Shown: positions 1 to 8,554, counted from the first letter of the stretch. The stretch is 15,888 nt of DNA from Sulfurimonas sp. (GCA_027063585.1 JAMORM010000228.1:1-15888); one strand, 5' to 3'. Notes: generated by a model not told the origin, from the letters alone. Numbers and translations: made by a program.

Positions 1-51
1 GACTAGGGGCAAAAGAACTAGATAGAATGCGGTTTTATTTAAGTTTAATTC

Positions 52-633
52 CTAAACAGTAGTAGGATTAATAAACTCTTTTTCTTCTAAAATTTTATCC
101 CAAAGCTTTTCATCTTTAAAGTCTTTTTTGACTTGATTTGAAAAGCTAATTGCATACAAATCAATATCTCCCATCTCTTTAGAGTAGGCATCTTCGCAAA
201 AACATTGAGCGTATCCTGTACTGGTTTCATGTACAATAACAGAATGCAATGTCACCTCTTTTTCACCATTTCTTGTTGATGTCAAAGAAAGAAGTTTGTC
301 TATCATAACAAATATGACACGAGAAAACTGTTCTGCCGAAGGCGAAACCGGAAGTTCTACCCAGCGTGCAGAGTGTTTTTTCATATCTTGCACAAATTCA
401 GGATTATCATCCTGCCATAAAGCAATCGAATGATCAAAACTCTCAATCAAATCTTTCATATTCTGCTTCATCAAACCAAAGTCATAAACCATCTGCCCAT
501 TGTCTAAAAAATTAGAGGCAAAAAGCAATTCAACCTTATAAGAGTGTCCATGGATGGAGCTTCTGCATTTGACAGTCGAACATCCCCGCACAATATGTGC
601 ATTTTCAAATTTAAAAAGTTTTCTAATAATCAT
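52..633 (-). CDS. queD: 6-carboxy-5,6,7,8-tetrahydropterin synthase QueD
   Basis: Converts 7,8-dihydroneopterin triphosphate to 6-carboxytetrahydropterin, the second step from GTP to the 7-deazaguanine core of queuosine; cytoplasmic. The protein has 193 residues. The zinc ligands of the PTPS/QueD fold are visible: His13 (FENAH) and His28/His30 (IHGHSY). Cys23 is the likely catalytic cysteine; it lies five residues before the first His of HGH, one more than in E. coli QueD. Asp67-His68 (FDHS), PSAEQ at 98-102 and Glu136 (HETSTG) complete the active site. The protein is longer than the roughly 120-residue E. coli enzyme, with an extra C-terminal tail after about residue 150; this matches my recollection of the Campylobacter form. 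The ATG follows a good AAGGGG ribosome site, and queE ends 17 nt upstream, so this is the last gene of moaA-queE-queD. The family call is secure. Confidence 0.93.
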   Translation of the reverse strand: MIIRKLFKFENAHIVRGCSTVKCRSSIHGHSYKVELLFASNFLDNGQMVYDFGLMKQNMKDLIESFDHSIALWQDDNPEFVQDMKKHSARWVELPVSPSAEQFSRVIFVMIDKLLSLTSTRNGEKEVTLHSVIVHETSTGYAQCFCEDAYSKEMGDIDLYAISFSNQVKKDFKDEKLWDKILEEKEFINPTTV

Positions 634-650
634 TTTAATACAATCCCCTT

Positions 651-1409
651 TTATACACCTTTATTCGCATCCCAAATTCTTATATGCAGTCTGTCACTGA
701 AATTATACCCTTTGGCCTTACAAAACTCTATAAGCGGCTCTGTATTTTCTTCGAGCTCTTTTCTGCTACCTGCTACAGGCATACAGTAAACTTTTGTTTG
801 CGGCGAATGAATCGTCACACTTGCTATCTCCTCTTCTAAAGCAATATTTATAGACTCTTTGTCAATAGAAAATTTAAAAAAAGCATCTTTTGCATTGGAA
901 GCAATATTATAAATGACATTGCCTCGCAAACGTTTGTGTAAAGGTTCACCTGAATTTGATAGCTTCACGGAAAGTGCAAATACACACTCTCTGTACACAG
1001 GATACTTTTCAAAATTAACATCCAAAGAACCATTTGTCTCAAAGGTTATCTGATGCCCTTTCTCGACCAAAGCCTCTAAAAAATTGACAAACAGTGCATC
1101 ATTAGCATAAATCAACGGCTCACCGCCGGTAAGAACAATATCTACTGCTTCTGGTAAATCATACAAAGAGAGTACACTGAGTAGTTCTTCTACTGTATTT
1201 ATAGGAACCCAATGATGTAAAAAATGCTCTTTATTGACGGCATAAACCGTATCGCATCCCATAACTTCAGCTCCATCTGCTGCTTTTTCTTTGCAGCCGA
1301 ATCCTTCACATTTCATATTGCATCCGCCGAAACGAAAAAAAAGAGAAGGGGTACCTACATACTTGCCTTCCCCCTGAATAGAGTAAAAATGTTCAACGAG
1401 ATAGATCAT
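651..1409 (-). CDS. queE: 7-carboxy-7-deazaguanine synthase QueE (radical SAM)
   Basis: Radical-SAM enzyme that contracts 6-carboxytetrahydropterin (the QueD product) to 7-carboxy-7-deazaguanine in queuosine synthesis. The N-terminus [12 protein letters not shown] (8-19) and GGEP at 95-98 (SAM binding) are typical of QueE. The [4Fe-4S] motif is unusual. Cys30 and Cys34 match the first two cysteines of CX3CX2C. The expected third cysteine with its trailing Asp-Thr (CDT, as in E. coli) appears only at Cys52, after an inserted segment that also carries Cys39. Either Cys39 or Cys52 could be the third ligand; Cys52 aligns better because of CDT. The ATG overlaps the moaA stop (ATGA), which implies translational coupling, and queD follows 17 nt later. 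At 252 residues it is slightly longer than E. coli QueE, consistent with the insertion. Confidence 0.92.
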   Translation of the reverse strand: MIYLVEHFYSIQGEGKYVGTPSLFFRFGGCNMKCEGFGCKEKAADGAEVMGCDTVYAVNKEHFLHHWVPINTVEELLSVLSLYDLPEAVDIVLTGGEPLIYANDALFVNFLEALVEKGHQITFETNGSLDVNFEKYPVYRECVFALSVKLSNSGEPLHKRLRGNVIYNIASNAKDAFFKFSIDKESINIALEEEIASVTIHSPQTKVYCMPVAGSRKELEENTEPLIEFCKAKGYNFSDRLHIRIWDANKGV

Positions 1410-2371
1410 CCACCCGTCTCATAAAAAGCTCGGCTTGAGACTTCAGTATCTTCTCCGCCCCAACGATTTTTCTCCGGTTTTGTGCGGACTACTTCTTTTA
1501 AAACTGCAGCTGCACCTTTAATATCGCCCTGTTTAATAGACTCCGCAATACTCATCGCCTCATCAAAGTACAAACACGGAATCAAATTACCTTCTGCCGT
1601 AAGTCTGATACGATTACACTGTTTACAAAAATCATCCCCGTATGGTTCAATAATACCAAATCTGTAGCCGTCTTTCATTTTATAATAATGTGATGGCGAA
1701 GAACCGTCAAATCCTTCATCTTCAAATTCATATTTTGTACGTAAAATATCTAAAAGTTCAGGAGATTTTAAACCTGAAATATCTGCTCTGGCAAATTTAT
1801 TTTCCATATATTCAATAAAGCGAACCGTCATACCACGTTCTTTACAATATTCTAAAACATCAATGATTTCATCGGCATTCATATTTTTCATAGGAACCAT
1901 ATTTACTTTTACTTTAAGTCCGACTTTTTGTGCCTCTTCAACACCTTCAAGAACATTTTTCAGCACATCTTTACCGGCAATCGCCTGAGCAACTTCAGGC
2001 TTCAGCGTATCTATACTGACATTAATACGCTTTAACCCAGCATCTTTAAGTCTTTGTGCCGTTCCTTTAAGTAAAAAGGCATTGCTTGTCATTGCCAAAT
2101 CTATTGAAGGTTCATAATCATAAATCATTTTTATAAATTTATCTAAATCTTCACGTAAAAGTGGCTCTCCACCGGTTATACGAATCTTTTTGACACCCTC
2201 GTCAATAGCTACTTTCATAAACTCAAACAGCTCTTCAAAACTTAATAAATTTTCTTTTGGAACCCATGAAAAAGGTTTTTCCGGCATACAATACTGACAT
2301 CTAAAATTGCATCTCTCTGTTACAGAAACTCTTAAATAGTCAACAACTCTGTCATAGCTATCTATAAGCAT
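1406..2371 (-). CDS. moaA: GTP 3',8-cyclase MoaA (molybdenum cofactor)
   Basis: Radical-SAM enzyme that cyclises GTP to 3',8-cyclo-7,8-dihydro-GTP, the first step of molybdopterin synthesis, acting with MoaC. Both Fe-S sites are present: the N-terminal SAM cluster Cys21/Cys25/Cys28 (CNFRCQYC) and the C-terminal GTP-binding cluster Cys249/Cys252/Cys266. The motif ITGGEPLLR is at 65-73, and the conserved C-terminal Gly-Gly tail is at 320-321. The length of 321 residues is normal. The start has an AAGGA ribosome site just upstream, and a TATAAT box lies in the short gap after the RDD gene. Its last bases overlap the queE start, so a molybdenum-cofactor gene heads a queuosine-precursor operon. 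Both pathways use GTP-derived pterin chemistry, but the co-transcription is inferred from spacing only. Confidence 0.95.
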   Translation of the reverse strand: MLIDSYDRVVDYLRVSVTERCNFRCQYCMPEKPFSWVPKENLLSFEELFEFMKVAIDEGVKKIRITGGEPLLREDLDKFIKMIYDYEPSIDLAMTSNAFLLKGTAQRLKDAGLKRINVSIDTLKPEVAQAIAGKDVLKNVLEGVEEAQKVGLKVKVNMVPMKNMNADEIIDVLEYCKERGMTVRFIEYMENKFARADISGLKSPELLDILRTKYEFEDEGFDGSSPSHYYKMKDGYRFGIIEPYGDDFCKQCNRIRLTAEGNLIPCLYFDEAMSIAESIKQGDIKGAAAVLKEVVRTKPEKNRWGGEDTEVSSRAFYETGG

Positions 2372-2397
2372 TATATTTCCTTATTTTAATTATTGCT

Positions 2398-2403
2398 ATT
2401 ATA
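2398..2403 (-). promoter_or_regulatory. Candidate -10 box for moaA-queE-queD
   Basis: A perfect TATAAT on the minus strand lies in the 54-bp gap between the RDD-protein stop and the moaA start, about 27 nt before the moaA ATG. That leaves room for a short leader containing the AAGGA ribosome site. No convincing -35 hexamer is visible, which is common for sigma-70 promoters in this phylum. In AT-rich DNA a chance match is possible. Confidence 0.4.
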
Positions 2404-2425
2404 TCTTTTGGAGTTGAAATTAGCT

Positions 2426-2893
2426 TTATTTTTCCGTATAAATTTCAACAGTTGAGCAAAGAATATCATGGAGTGCCTTTTTATCTTTTCTGTAAAAAGG
2501 AGTGATTAGCCCAAGAAGTATTGTCGCAGAAAACAAAAAGGCTACAAAGCGCATAAATGCTCTAAAAAAATCAATATTTTCATATGTTTTATCATCAACC
2601 ACTTTAATGTTATAGGCTTTTTTTCCGGGTGTTTGCCCAAACTTCGAAATTAACACAGCATATATGAGTGCATAGAGGGTAACCCCTATCAATGGCGCAA
2701 GCTGAGAGGATTGAAATTCATCTTTACCACCCATAACTACATAAGTAATAAAATAAAGAATCGGAGCATATATCATAAACATATCTGTAATAAATGCTTT
2801 TATTTTATCAGGATATCTTGCATACTGTACTTGCGGATTTTTTTTAGATTGCTGTTGTTGCTTTTGTCGTTTTTTTATATTTCTAAATCTCAT
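2426..2893 (-). CDS. RDD-family integral membrane protein
   Basis: Small membrane protein of 155 residues with the RDD-domain layout. A basic, glutamine-rich cytoplasmic N-terminus (1-28, QQQQ at 12-15) is followed by three predicted membrane helices at about 31-54, 66-85 and 112-132. The family signatures are present: Asp37 in the first helix, FGQTPGKKAYNIKVVD (85-100) between helices 2 and 3, and KKALHDILCST (138-148) near the end. The biochemical role of most RDD proteins is unknown; some have been proposed to take part in ion transport. It sits alone between petC and moaA, with its own upstream -10 element and a terminator-like hairpin separating it from petC. No Shine-Dalgarno sequence is visible before the ATG. 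Function is not assigned. Confidence 0.85.
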   Translation of the reverse strand: MRFRNIKKRQKQQQQSKKNPQVQYARYPDKIKAFITDMFMIYAPILYFITYVVMGGKDEFQSSQLAPLIGVTLYALIYAVLISKFGQTPGKKAYNIKVVDDKTYENIDFFRAFMRFVAFLFSATILLGLITPFYRKDKKALHDILCSTVEIYTEK

Positions 2894-2899
2894 AAAAAG

Positions 2900-2908
2900 A
2901 TTATAACA
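2900..2908 (-). promoter_or_regulatory. Extended -10 promoter abutting the RDD gene start
   Basis: The minus strand reads TGTTATAAT, a perfect extended -10 (TGnTATAAT), followed by only six bases (CTTTTT) before the ATG. The expected start of transcription, about seven bases after the box, falls on the A of the ATG. This predicts a leaderless transcript, which fits the absence of any ribosome-binding site. No clear -35 element is visible. Confidence 0.5.
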
Positions 2909-2942
2909 AAGCTTTACTTTAAGAAGGTTAATACAGAAGGAA

Positions 2943-2970
2943 GCAAAAAGGGTTTAATACCCCCTTTTGC
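2943..2970 (-). terminator. Hairpin after petC (probable terminator)
   Basis: Just after the petC stop the minus strand has GCAAAAGGG, a loop of about nine bases, then CCCTTTTTGC: an 8-9 bp stem with one bulged T. The T-run is inside the stem rather than after it (the following bases are TTCCTTCTG), so it is not a textbook intrinsic terminator. Its position between petC and an independently promoted gene supports a terminator or 3'-end stabilising role. Confidence 0.5.
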
Positions 2971-2979
2971 CTTATATTG

Positions 2980-3948
2980 TTAGTGTAAGTCTCTCCACAC
3001 TTCTTTTTTCCAAAGAATAGCAAAGATAGCAAAGATGAAGATATAAATCATTACATTTTTACCAACCTCTTCACGTTTATGACGTTTAGAATCACCTACA
3101 TTTTCAAGATGCTCTATAATTTTCTCAGCAGCTTCTGCGTTTACACCAACACGTGGCATTGCAGTTCCTTTAAGATAATTTTGAGGATTTTCAACAAATG
3201 TTTTAATATAGTGTTCACCACGTGAACGGATATACATACTTAAATCCGGTGGTAATGTACCCATATATTTTTTAAGTGCTTCTTGATAATCAAGCACTTT
3301 TGTTTCAAATTTAAGTTCATCTTGCTTTTTCTTAAATACTGGCTTTTCACCAATTTGTGTCCAAGATGGATGTAATTCACCATCTAAGTTATACTCATAA
3401 TGAATAGCATGACATCTACCACAAGCATTTTCAAATGCCATAGCTGGTGTTACTTCTTCAGCTTTTGGAGCAATTGATTGTAAATATGCAACCATATCTG
3501 CAATTTCTTGATCTAAATCACCACCAGCACCATAGAATGATGTCATTGGGTGCATTTGACCTTTGCTTTCATCAAATTTATGTTCAACCATTAGAGCATG
3601 TGCAGGATTTTTAATAAGTGCTGCTAAAAACTTAGGCTCATAAATAGCACCTGCAGTTGATAAATCTGGTGGGTTAACACCATATGATTGCGCTGCAGTT
3701 ACAGCATCCATTGGTGCAGGCATACCTTCAGCTTTAATACCGTGACAGCCAACACAAGCACCAGCTCCCATTACTAACTCTTTACCATGTTCCGCATCAC
3801 CTTTTTTCGTGAGTGCCGGAAGATCTTTGTATGCAAAACCTTCACTCTCTATATGCTTATGCATTTGTGAATGAGCAAACGGCTCAACTAAATAATAAGT
3901 CAGAAGAGTAAAAACAGTTACTACCGCTAATATAAATAATTCTTTCAC
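2980..3948 (-). CDS. petC: Di-haem cytochrome c1 of the bc1 complex
   Basis: Electron-accepting cytochrome subunit of quinol:cytochrome c oxidoreductase, exposed to the periplasm. Two c-haem sites are visible: Cys65-Val-Gly-Cys68-His69 and Cys176-Gly-Arg-Cys179-His180. Each is followed by a PPDLS motif (93-97 and 233-237), a lysine/asparagine-proline helix segment (KNPAHAL, ENPQNYL) and a methionine that could be the sixth ligand (Met132 or Met135; Met264 in AMPRVG). The protein is therefore a tandem duplication of one cytochrome c1-like domain, the form typical of Campylobacterota rather than the single-haem c1 of mitochondria. There is an N-terminal anchor or signal helix (4-22) and a C-terminal membrane helix (about 298-313). 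It is the last gene of petABC, 10 nt after petB. Confidence 0.93.
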   Translation of the reverse strand: MKELFILAVVTVFTLLTYYLVEPFAHSQMHKHIESEGFAYKDLPALTKKGDAEHGKELVMGAGACVGCHGIKAEGMPAPMDAVTAAQSYGVNPPDLSTAGAIYEPKFLAALIKNPAHALMVEHKFDESKGQMHPMTSFYGAGGDLDQEIADMVAYLQSIAPKAEEVTPAMAFENACGRCHAIHYEYNLDGELHPSWTQIGEKPVFKKKQDELKFETKVLDYQEALKKYMGTLPPDLSMYIRSRGEHYIKTFVENPQNYLKGTAMPRVGVNAEAAEKIIEHLENVGDSKRHKREEVGKNVMIYIFIFAIFAILWKKEVWRDLH

Positions 3949-3958
3949 TTTTTACTCC

Positions 3959-5173
3959 TTAAACTTTTTTTTCAAATTTTGTAATAAATGGAAGTGCAAT
4001 CCATAAACCGATAAACGTCAATGCCGCATAAAAGCCAATAGCACTAAACATACCTTCTGGTGGCACTTTACCCATAGCAGTTAAAACAATCATATCAATC
4101 AACATTGCCCAAAACCAGAATTTAAACAGACCACGACGTGATGCAGGTACGGCATTTGGTGACCTATCTAGGAATGGAAGTGCAAAGAAAATCACTTGTG
4201 CAAATGCAAATGCAATCAGCCCAACATCAGTTGAGAACGGACGTAAAATCTCATAAGACCATAAGAAGTACCACTCTGGATAAATGTGTGCCGGAGTTTT
4301 AAGACCATTTGCAGGGTCAAAGTTTACAGGATCCATAGCAAAATCATAATGATAAAATACAAGATAGAAAAAGAAAATCAGATAAATCCCGACAACCATC
4401 ATATCTTTTGACATAAAGTCATTCACAAATGCAATAACTTTTGAATTTGCTTTATCTCCTGCTTTGTATTTTGCAGCTTCTGCTTCAAAATCAATCTCTT
4501 CACCGTCCTGATTGTTAACATGAGGAATACGAAGCGCACCAAAGTGTAAAACAATAAGTCCAATGATAGCCAAAGGTATAAGCAATACATGTAACATAAA
4601 GAAACGATTTAAAAATGCTTGAGCAGGAACATAATCCCCACGAATCCACTCAACTAAACCATCGGCATGCAAAGAACCACCAGCAAAAAGGTTAGTAATA
4701 ACCATACCTGCCCAATAAGACATTTGACCCCAAGGAAGCATATAACCAGAGAATGCTTCAGCAGAAAATGCAACAAAAAGAAGCATACCGGAAAGCCAAA
4801 TCATCTCACGGCCTTTCTTATACGAACCGTAGTAAATACCAGTAAACATGTGAATATAGATAATCAAAAAAACTACTGATGCAGCTACACCATGAACATG
4901 TCTCCATAACCACCCATATCCAACTTCTTGCATAATTGTATAGTTTACACTGTCAAATGCCAAATCAACATTTGGTTGATAGTACATCAATAAAAATATT
5001 CCTGAAACAAGTAAAAAAGCAAAAGTGATAGCCAAGACCATCCCCATTGCCCATAAAAAGTTTATGTTTTTTGGAATCCAATATTCTGTTGCCAAAACAC
5101 GACGAAGTGTATCAATCGCTAAACGTTGATTTAACCAGTCATGCAGGCTTGTTGCTTTTGTAAAATGTGCCAT
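3959..5173 (-). CDS. petB: Cytochrome b subunit of the bc1 complex
   Basis: Membrane subunit of quinol:cytochrome c oxidoreductase that carries both b haems and the quinol sites. The length of 404 residues and the sequence show the N- and C-terminal parts fused, as in bc1 rather than split as in b6f. Haem ligands are His94/His108 (13 residues between) and His195/His210 (14 between). The second spacing is that of b6f-type cytochrome b; mitochondrial bc1 has 13 in both pairs. The quinol-oxidation motif PEWY is at 299-302. A hydrophilic acidic/lysine segment (about 221-248) links the two halves. Several hydrophobic helices are evident (for example 40-64, 97-116, 130-146, 196-211, 259-275, 317-335, 352-366, 378-396). 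The gene follows petA by 15 nt and precedes petC by 10 nt. Confidence 0.95.
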   Translation of the reverse strand: MAHFTKATSLHDWLNQRLAIDTLRRVLATEYWIPKNINFLWAMGMVLAITFAFLLVSGIFLLMYYQPNVDLAFDSVNYTIMQEVGYGWLWRHVHGVAASVVFLIIYIHMFTGIYYGSYKKGREMIWLSGMLLFVAFSAEAFSGYMLPWGQMSYWAGMVITNLFAGGSLHADGLVEWIRGDYVPAQAFLNRFFMLHVLLIPLAIIGLIVLHFGALRIPHVNNQDGEEIDFEAEAAKYKAGDKANSKVIAFVNDFMSKDMMVVGIYLIFFFYLVFYHYDFAMDPVNFDPANGLKTPAHIYPEWYFLWSYEILRPFSTDVGLIAFAFAQVIFFALPFLDRSPNAVPASRRGLFKFWFWAMLIDMIVLTAMGKVPPEGMFSAIGFYAALTFIGLWIALPFITKFEKKV

Positions 5174-5188
5174 TTATTTTCCTTTCAC

Positions 5189-5740
5189 CTACGCTTTAAG
5201 TGTAATGCCAGTTTCTAGCATCTTCTTATATTCAGGTCCTTCTTCACCTAGAACCAATTTATTACCATCAATTTTGAATGGTGGGATATCAAGACCACGC
5301 GGTGGTGGAGCTTTTGTCACTTCACCTGTAAAATCATATAAACCACCATGGCAAGCACATAAGAAACTTTTATCATCCGGGTTATATCCAGGGATACAAC
5401 CCAAATGTGTACAAAGTCCAAGCGCAACTAAAAAGTAATCATTTCCAATTTTAATAAGCCTTTCTATATCTTTAGGATTTTCTTTTGCTTTTTTAACCAT
5501 CTCTGCAGTTTGTTTTAAAACAAAGATAGGCTTTCCTCTCCATTTCTCCGTTACCAATTCGTTCTCTTTATATGCTGACATATCTAGAACAGTAAATCCA
5601 GCTGCTTTTACACTCGGCAAAGGATCCCAAGATCGCTTCATCGCGTATAATGAAGCTACAGCACCTACGCCGGCAACAGCACCGAATGCTTTGCCCATAA
5701 AACCTCTACGGCTATTATTTTTCATATTCTCTCTCTTCAT
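5189..5740 (-). CDS. petA: Rieske iron-sulfur subunit of the bc1 complex
   Basis: [2Fe-2S] subunit that takes the first electron from quinol and passes it to cytochrome c1. The N-terminus carries a twin-arginine motif (SRRGFMGK, 10-17) before a hydrophobic segment (18-34), so the folded protein is exported by Tat and stays anchored. Cluster box I is CTHLGC (Cys110, His112, Cys115) and box II is CACHGG (Cys128, Cys130, His131). The residue after HG is Gly133 in place of the Ser of high-potential Rieske proteins, while Tyr135 is kept, which suggests a lower redox potential suited to menaquinol. Two starts are possible. The first ATG (5740) gives MKRENMKNNS. The second (Met6, 5725) has a GAGAGAG sequence close upstream and fits the predicted transcription start better. 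First gene of petABC. Confidence 0.94.
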   Translation of the reverse strand: MKRENMKNNSRRGFMGKAFGAVAGVGAVASLYAMKRSWDPLPSVKAAGFTVLDMSAYKENELVTEKWRGKPIFVLKQTAEMVKKAKENPKDIERLIKIGNDYFLVALGLCTHLGCIPGYNPDDKSFLCACHGGLYDFTGEVTKAPPPRGLDIPPFKIDGNKLVLGEEGPEYKKMLETGITLKA

Positions 5741-5759
5741 TTATGAATTTTCAATCCTT

Positions 5760-5765
5760 ATTATA
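5760..5765 (-). promoter_or_regulatory. Candidate -10 box for petABC
   Basis: TATAAT on the minus strand lies 19 nt before the first petA ATG, in the short gap after the preceding gene. The predicted transcription start (about 5753) would leave the upstream AAGGA outside the mRNA, which favours initiation at the second ATG of petA (5725). No clear -35 is visible. Confidence 0.4.
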
Positions 5766-5786
5766 CACCAAATAAGTTTTAATTAT

Positions 5787-6680
5787 TTATAAATTTAAGC
5801 TCTCTTTTATAAAGTTTGCAATTTTGTTACTATTCTTTGCAATTTTTCCATATTTTTGTTCATTTATTGCCTCAATCATCACATTTATGTGATTTTTATC
5901 GTAATGATAGATGATAGGAATATTTAAATTTTCAAATAAAGTATTAAAATCTCGTGTATAATCTTCTCTTTGTATATAAATCGGCTTCCCTCCGGATGCC
6001 AATGAATCCAATACTGCCTGAGGAGATGCTGTAACTAAAATCTTACTCTGCATTATCATTGCATCATACTCTTCAAATTCAAAATAATTAACGAATTTCG
6101 TTTTTAACATTTCTTCATAATCTAAAAAGTAATAAAAGCCCAGTAGCAAATGCGGATCAAAATCTTCTACAAAATCAAGATGTTTTTCTAAATCTTTTTC
6201 ATAATCATCATCACCGAAAAAGTAAGAAATATCAACTGTTTTTTCATTACATGTAAAGTATTTATCAGCGACTGCAACGGTATTACAAATTTCATCGCCT
6301 TCTAAATACGGAGAAATTAAAAATTCATTTTCAGCTTTGACATCATCTTGTTTGTCACTGACTCTTACAAATCTTGAAAAATAACTCCGCATATCCTCAA
6401 GCATAATCGGATTAGCTTCCTCAGAATCAAAAATTAATTTGTCGCCATTTTGTGCAATTTGAGGGATATTGCGCACGACATCAATCCCAACACTTTTTTC
6501 AATACCAAAGTCACGTGCAACCTGTGCTATTCTATAATCACTTGTTAAGAGTGTAATATCTTCATCCGCTAAAGCATTCAGTATTGCTACCGCTCTACGA
6601 AATCTGTCTAATCCTATTCTGTGCCCCGTATGCACATAGTAATAAGTTTTCGCTCCGGGAATATTCATTTTGCTACGCAT
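5787..6680 (-). CDS. Unknown protein with GT-B glycosyltransferase-like features
   Basis: A cytoplasmic protein of 297 residues with no signal peptide or membrane helix. I cannot name its function. The N-terminal YYYVHTGHRIGLDR (13-26) resembles the glycine/histidine-rich first loop of GT-B enzymes such as MurG or PseG. The segment 212-236 (SKILVTASPQAVLDSLASGG, then KPIYI) resembles their nucleotide-sugar-binding loop, where a Ser/Thr-rich turn and a small-residue helix precede GKPxI. The middle (about 150-210) is acidic and aromatic-rich and unfamiliar to me. The ATG overlaps the mnmG stop (TAATG), so it is probably translationally coupled to mnmG; an alternative start is Met5. It could be a sugar transferase or an epimerase-like protein. 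The resemblance is by eye only. Confidence 0.55.
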   Translation of the reverse strand: MRSKMNIPGAKTYYYVHTGHRIGLDRFRRAVAILNALADEDITLLTSDYRIAQVARDFGIEKSVGIDVVRNIPQIAQNGDKLIFDSEEANPIMLEDMRSYFSRFVRVSDKQDDVKAENEFLISPYLEGDEICNTVAVADKYFTCNEKTVDISYFFGDDDYEKDLEKHLDFVEDFDPHLLLGFYYFLDYEEMLKTKFVNYFEFEEYDAMIMQSKILVTASPQAVLDSLASGGKPIYIQREDYTRDFNTLFENLNIPIIYHYDKNHINVMIEAINEQKYGKIAKNSNKIANFIKESLNL

Positions 6681-8554
6681 TATTTTTTTGCCGCCATTCT
6701 AATATATATATGAAGTATTTCGATAGCCGCCGGTGTGATACCGCTGATATTCATAGCGGCTTGGAGTGTCGGTGGTGAAAATGCGGCCAGTTTTTCCTGT
6801 ACCTCTTTTGAGAGTCCACTCACTCCCGTGAAATTAAAACCTTCGGGAATTTTTACTTTTAAATATTTTTTCATACGTTGTATTTCTTGACTTTGTTTAT
6901 CAACGTAACGAGCATATTTTCCCTCTACCAAAATTTCATTTTTTATATAATCATCATATTTATCGAGTTCGGGTACAATAGTTATCATTTTTTGCACATC
7001 AAACGTTTTACGAGCGACTAACTGCTGTGCAGTTGAAACGTCTTTGAGCGGCTGTTCATCCATAGAGGCTAACAATGCGTTAAACTCTTTGTTTGGCGTA
7101 AATTTCAACTCTTCTAAAAGCTGGGCACCTGCTTGTATCTGCTGTGCTTTTTGCTTTATTTTTTCATACTGTTCATCACTAACAAGTCCGAGTTCGTGTC
7201 CATAATGCCCGAGTCTTACATCTGCTGATTCTTCGCGTAAAAGCAGTCTGTACTCTGCACGGGAGGTAAACATTCTGTACGGTTCGTTTGTCCCCTTAGT
7301 GACCAAATCATCAATAAGTACCCCGATATACGCTTCATCACGGCGTAAAATAAGCGGCTCTTTTTCTTGCAATGCCAAACCTGCATTGATACCTGCCATG
7401 ATTCCCTGTGCCGCTGCTTCTTCATAGCCTGTCGTTCCGTTTATCTGACCGGCTAAATAGAGTCCTTTTATTTTCTTTGTTTCAAGGGAGTGCTTGAGTT
7501 CACGCGGATCCACAAAGTCATACTCTATAGCATAGCCGTAACGGACGATTTTTGCATTTTCCATCCCCTTTACCGAGTGAATCATATCTCGCTGTACTTC
7601 AGGTGGCAAAGACGTACTGAGTCCGTTAACATAAATTTCCGTATTATCCATAGTCTGTGGTTCCAAAAAGAGATGATGGCGTTCTTTGTCGGGAAATTTG
7701 TCTATTTTATCTTCAATTGAAGGGCAGTATCTCGGACTTTTTCCGGCGATTTGTCCCGTAAAAAGAGGCGCTCTGTAAAAATTACTTTCAATGATTTTAT
7801 GCGTCGTCTCATTTGTATAGGCAATGTAGCACGGTAGCTGTTTTTTCGTCGCACGAAAATTTTCGCGGTCTGTTCTAAAGCTAAAAGGATTCGGCAGTTC
7901 ATCACCGCCTTGTTCTTCCATGACGGAAAAATCAATACTAGAACTGTCAATACGGGCACAGGTTCCGGTTTTTAAACGTGCCATATTCAGGTCACAGTCA
8001 TTTTTGAGTGAGGCAGAAAGACCCACACTTCTTGGTTCTCCAAAACGTCCTCCCTCTTGTTGCACTTCCCCTACATGTATAATACCGTTTAAAAATGTTC
8101 CTGAAGTAATGATGACTTTTTTAGCTCTATATTCATTTAAAAGTGCTGTCCGTACGCCTTTAATTTCTTGTTCTTCCACGATTAAAGACTCAACCGTATC
8201 CTGTGCTAAATCAAGATTAGGCGTATTGAGCACAACATTTCTGGCAATAACACGATATTTGTCCATATCTATTTGTGCACGACTGCCGCGCACCGCAGGC
8301 CCTTTCGTCTGGTTGAGTATACGAAACTGTATGCCGGCTTCATCAGTTATAAGTCCCATCTCGCCGCCAAGCGCATCAAGCTCGCGCACCAAGTGCCCTT
8401 TTGCAAGTCCGCCTATTGCAGGATTACAAGAAGTTGCACCGACATTCTCGGCCAGCATGGAAACTAAAAGTGTTTTATTTCCCATACGTGCCGCCGCCAA
8501 AGATGCTTCTATACCTGCATGACCGCCGCCTACTACTATTACATCATAATTCAT
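6680..8554 (-). CDS. mnmG: tRNA wobble-uridine modification enzyme MnmG (GidA)
   Basis: FAD-dependent partner of MnmE that installs the aminomethyl or carboxymethylaminomethyl group at C5 of U34 in tRNAs reading split codon boxes. The length of 624 residues is close to E. coli (629). The FAD-binding glycine motif is at 9-14 (GGGHAG) in the usual N-terminal position. Two conserved cysteines are present: Cys43 in TSCNPAIGG and Cys277 in [19 protein letters not shown] and [12 protein letters not shown] are standard family blocks. The family segment usually written RLKTGTPPR reads RLKTGTCAR here (194-201), so a Cys-Ala replaces Pro-Pro. mnmE is not in the window. The C-terminal stop overlaps the start of the next gene by one base. 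The start codon abuts a divergent promoter region. Confidence 0.96.
   Translation of the reverse strand: MNYDVIVVGGGHAGIEASLAAARMGNKTLLVSMLAENVGATSCNPAIGGLAKGHLVRELDALGGEMGLITDEAGIQFRILNQTKGPAVRGSRAQIDMDKYRVIARNVVLNTPNLDLAQDTVESLIVEEQEIKGVRTALLNEYRAKKVIITSGTFLNGIIHVGEVQQEGGRFGEPRSVGLSASLKNDCDLNMARLKTGTCARIDSSSIDFSVMEEQGGDELPNPFSFRTDRENFRATKKQLPCYIAYTNETTHKIIESNFYRAPLFTGQIAGKSPRYCPSIEDKIDKFPDKERHHLFLEPQTMDNTEIYVNGLSTSLPPEVQRDMIHSVKGMENAKIVRYGYAIEYDFVDPRELKHSLETKKIKGLYLAGQINGTTGYEEAAAQGIMAGINAGLALQEKEPLILRRDEAYIGVLIDDLVTKGTNEPYRMFTSRAEYRLLLREESADVRLGHYGHELGLVSDEQYEKIKQKAQQIQAGAQLLEELKFTPNKEFNALLASMDEQPLKDVSTAQQLVARKTFDVQKMITIVPELDKYDDYIKNEILVEGKYARYVDKQSQEIQRMKKYLKVKIPEGFNFTGVSGLSKEVQEKLAAFSPPTLQAAMNISGITPAAIEILHIYIRMAAKK

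Noticed and set aside
1..51. Terminator or RNA gene downstream of queD
   Set aside because: Only 51 bases are available; there is an AT-rich weak dyad but no stable stem with a U-run and no tRNA-like sequence.
544..789. 81-codon plus-strand frame across the queE/queD junction
   Set aside because: Antisense to two well-supported genes and without protein-like features.
7920..8522. 200-codon open frame on the plus strand opposite mnmG
   Set aside because: Fully antisense to a strongly conserved MnmG region; low-complexity Ser/Pro/Arg translation with no recognisable domain and no ribosome site of note.
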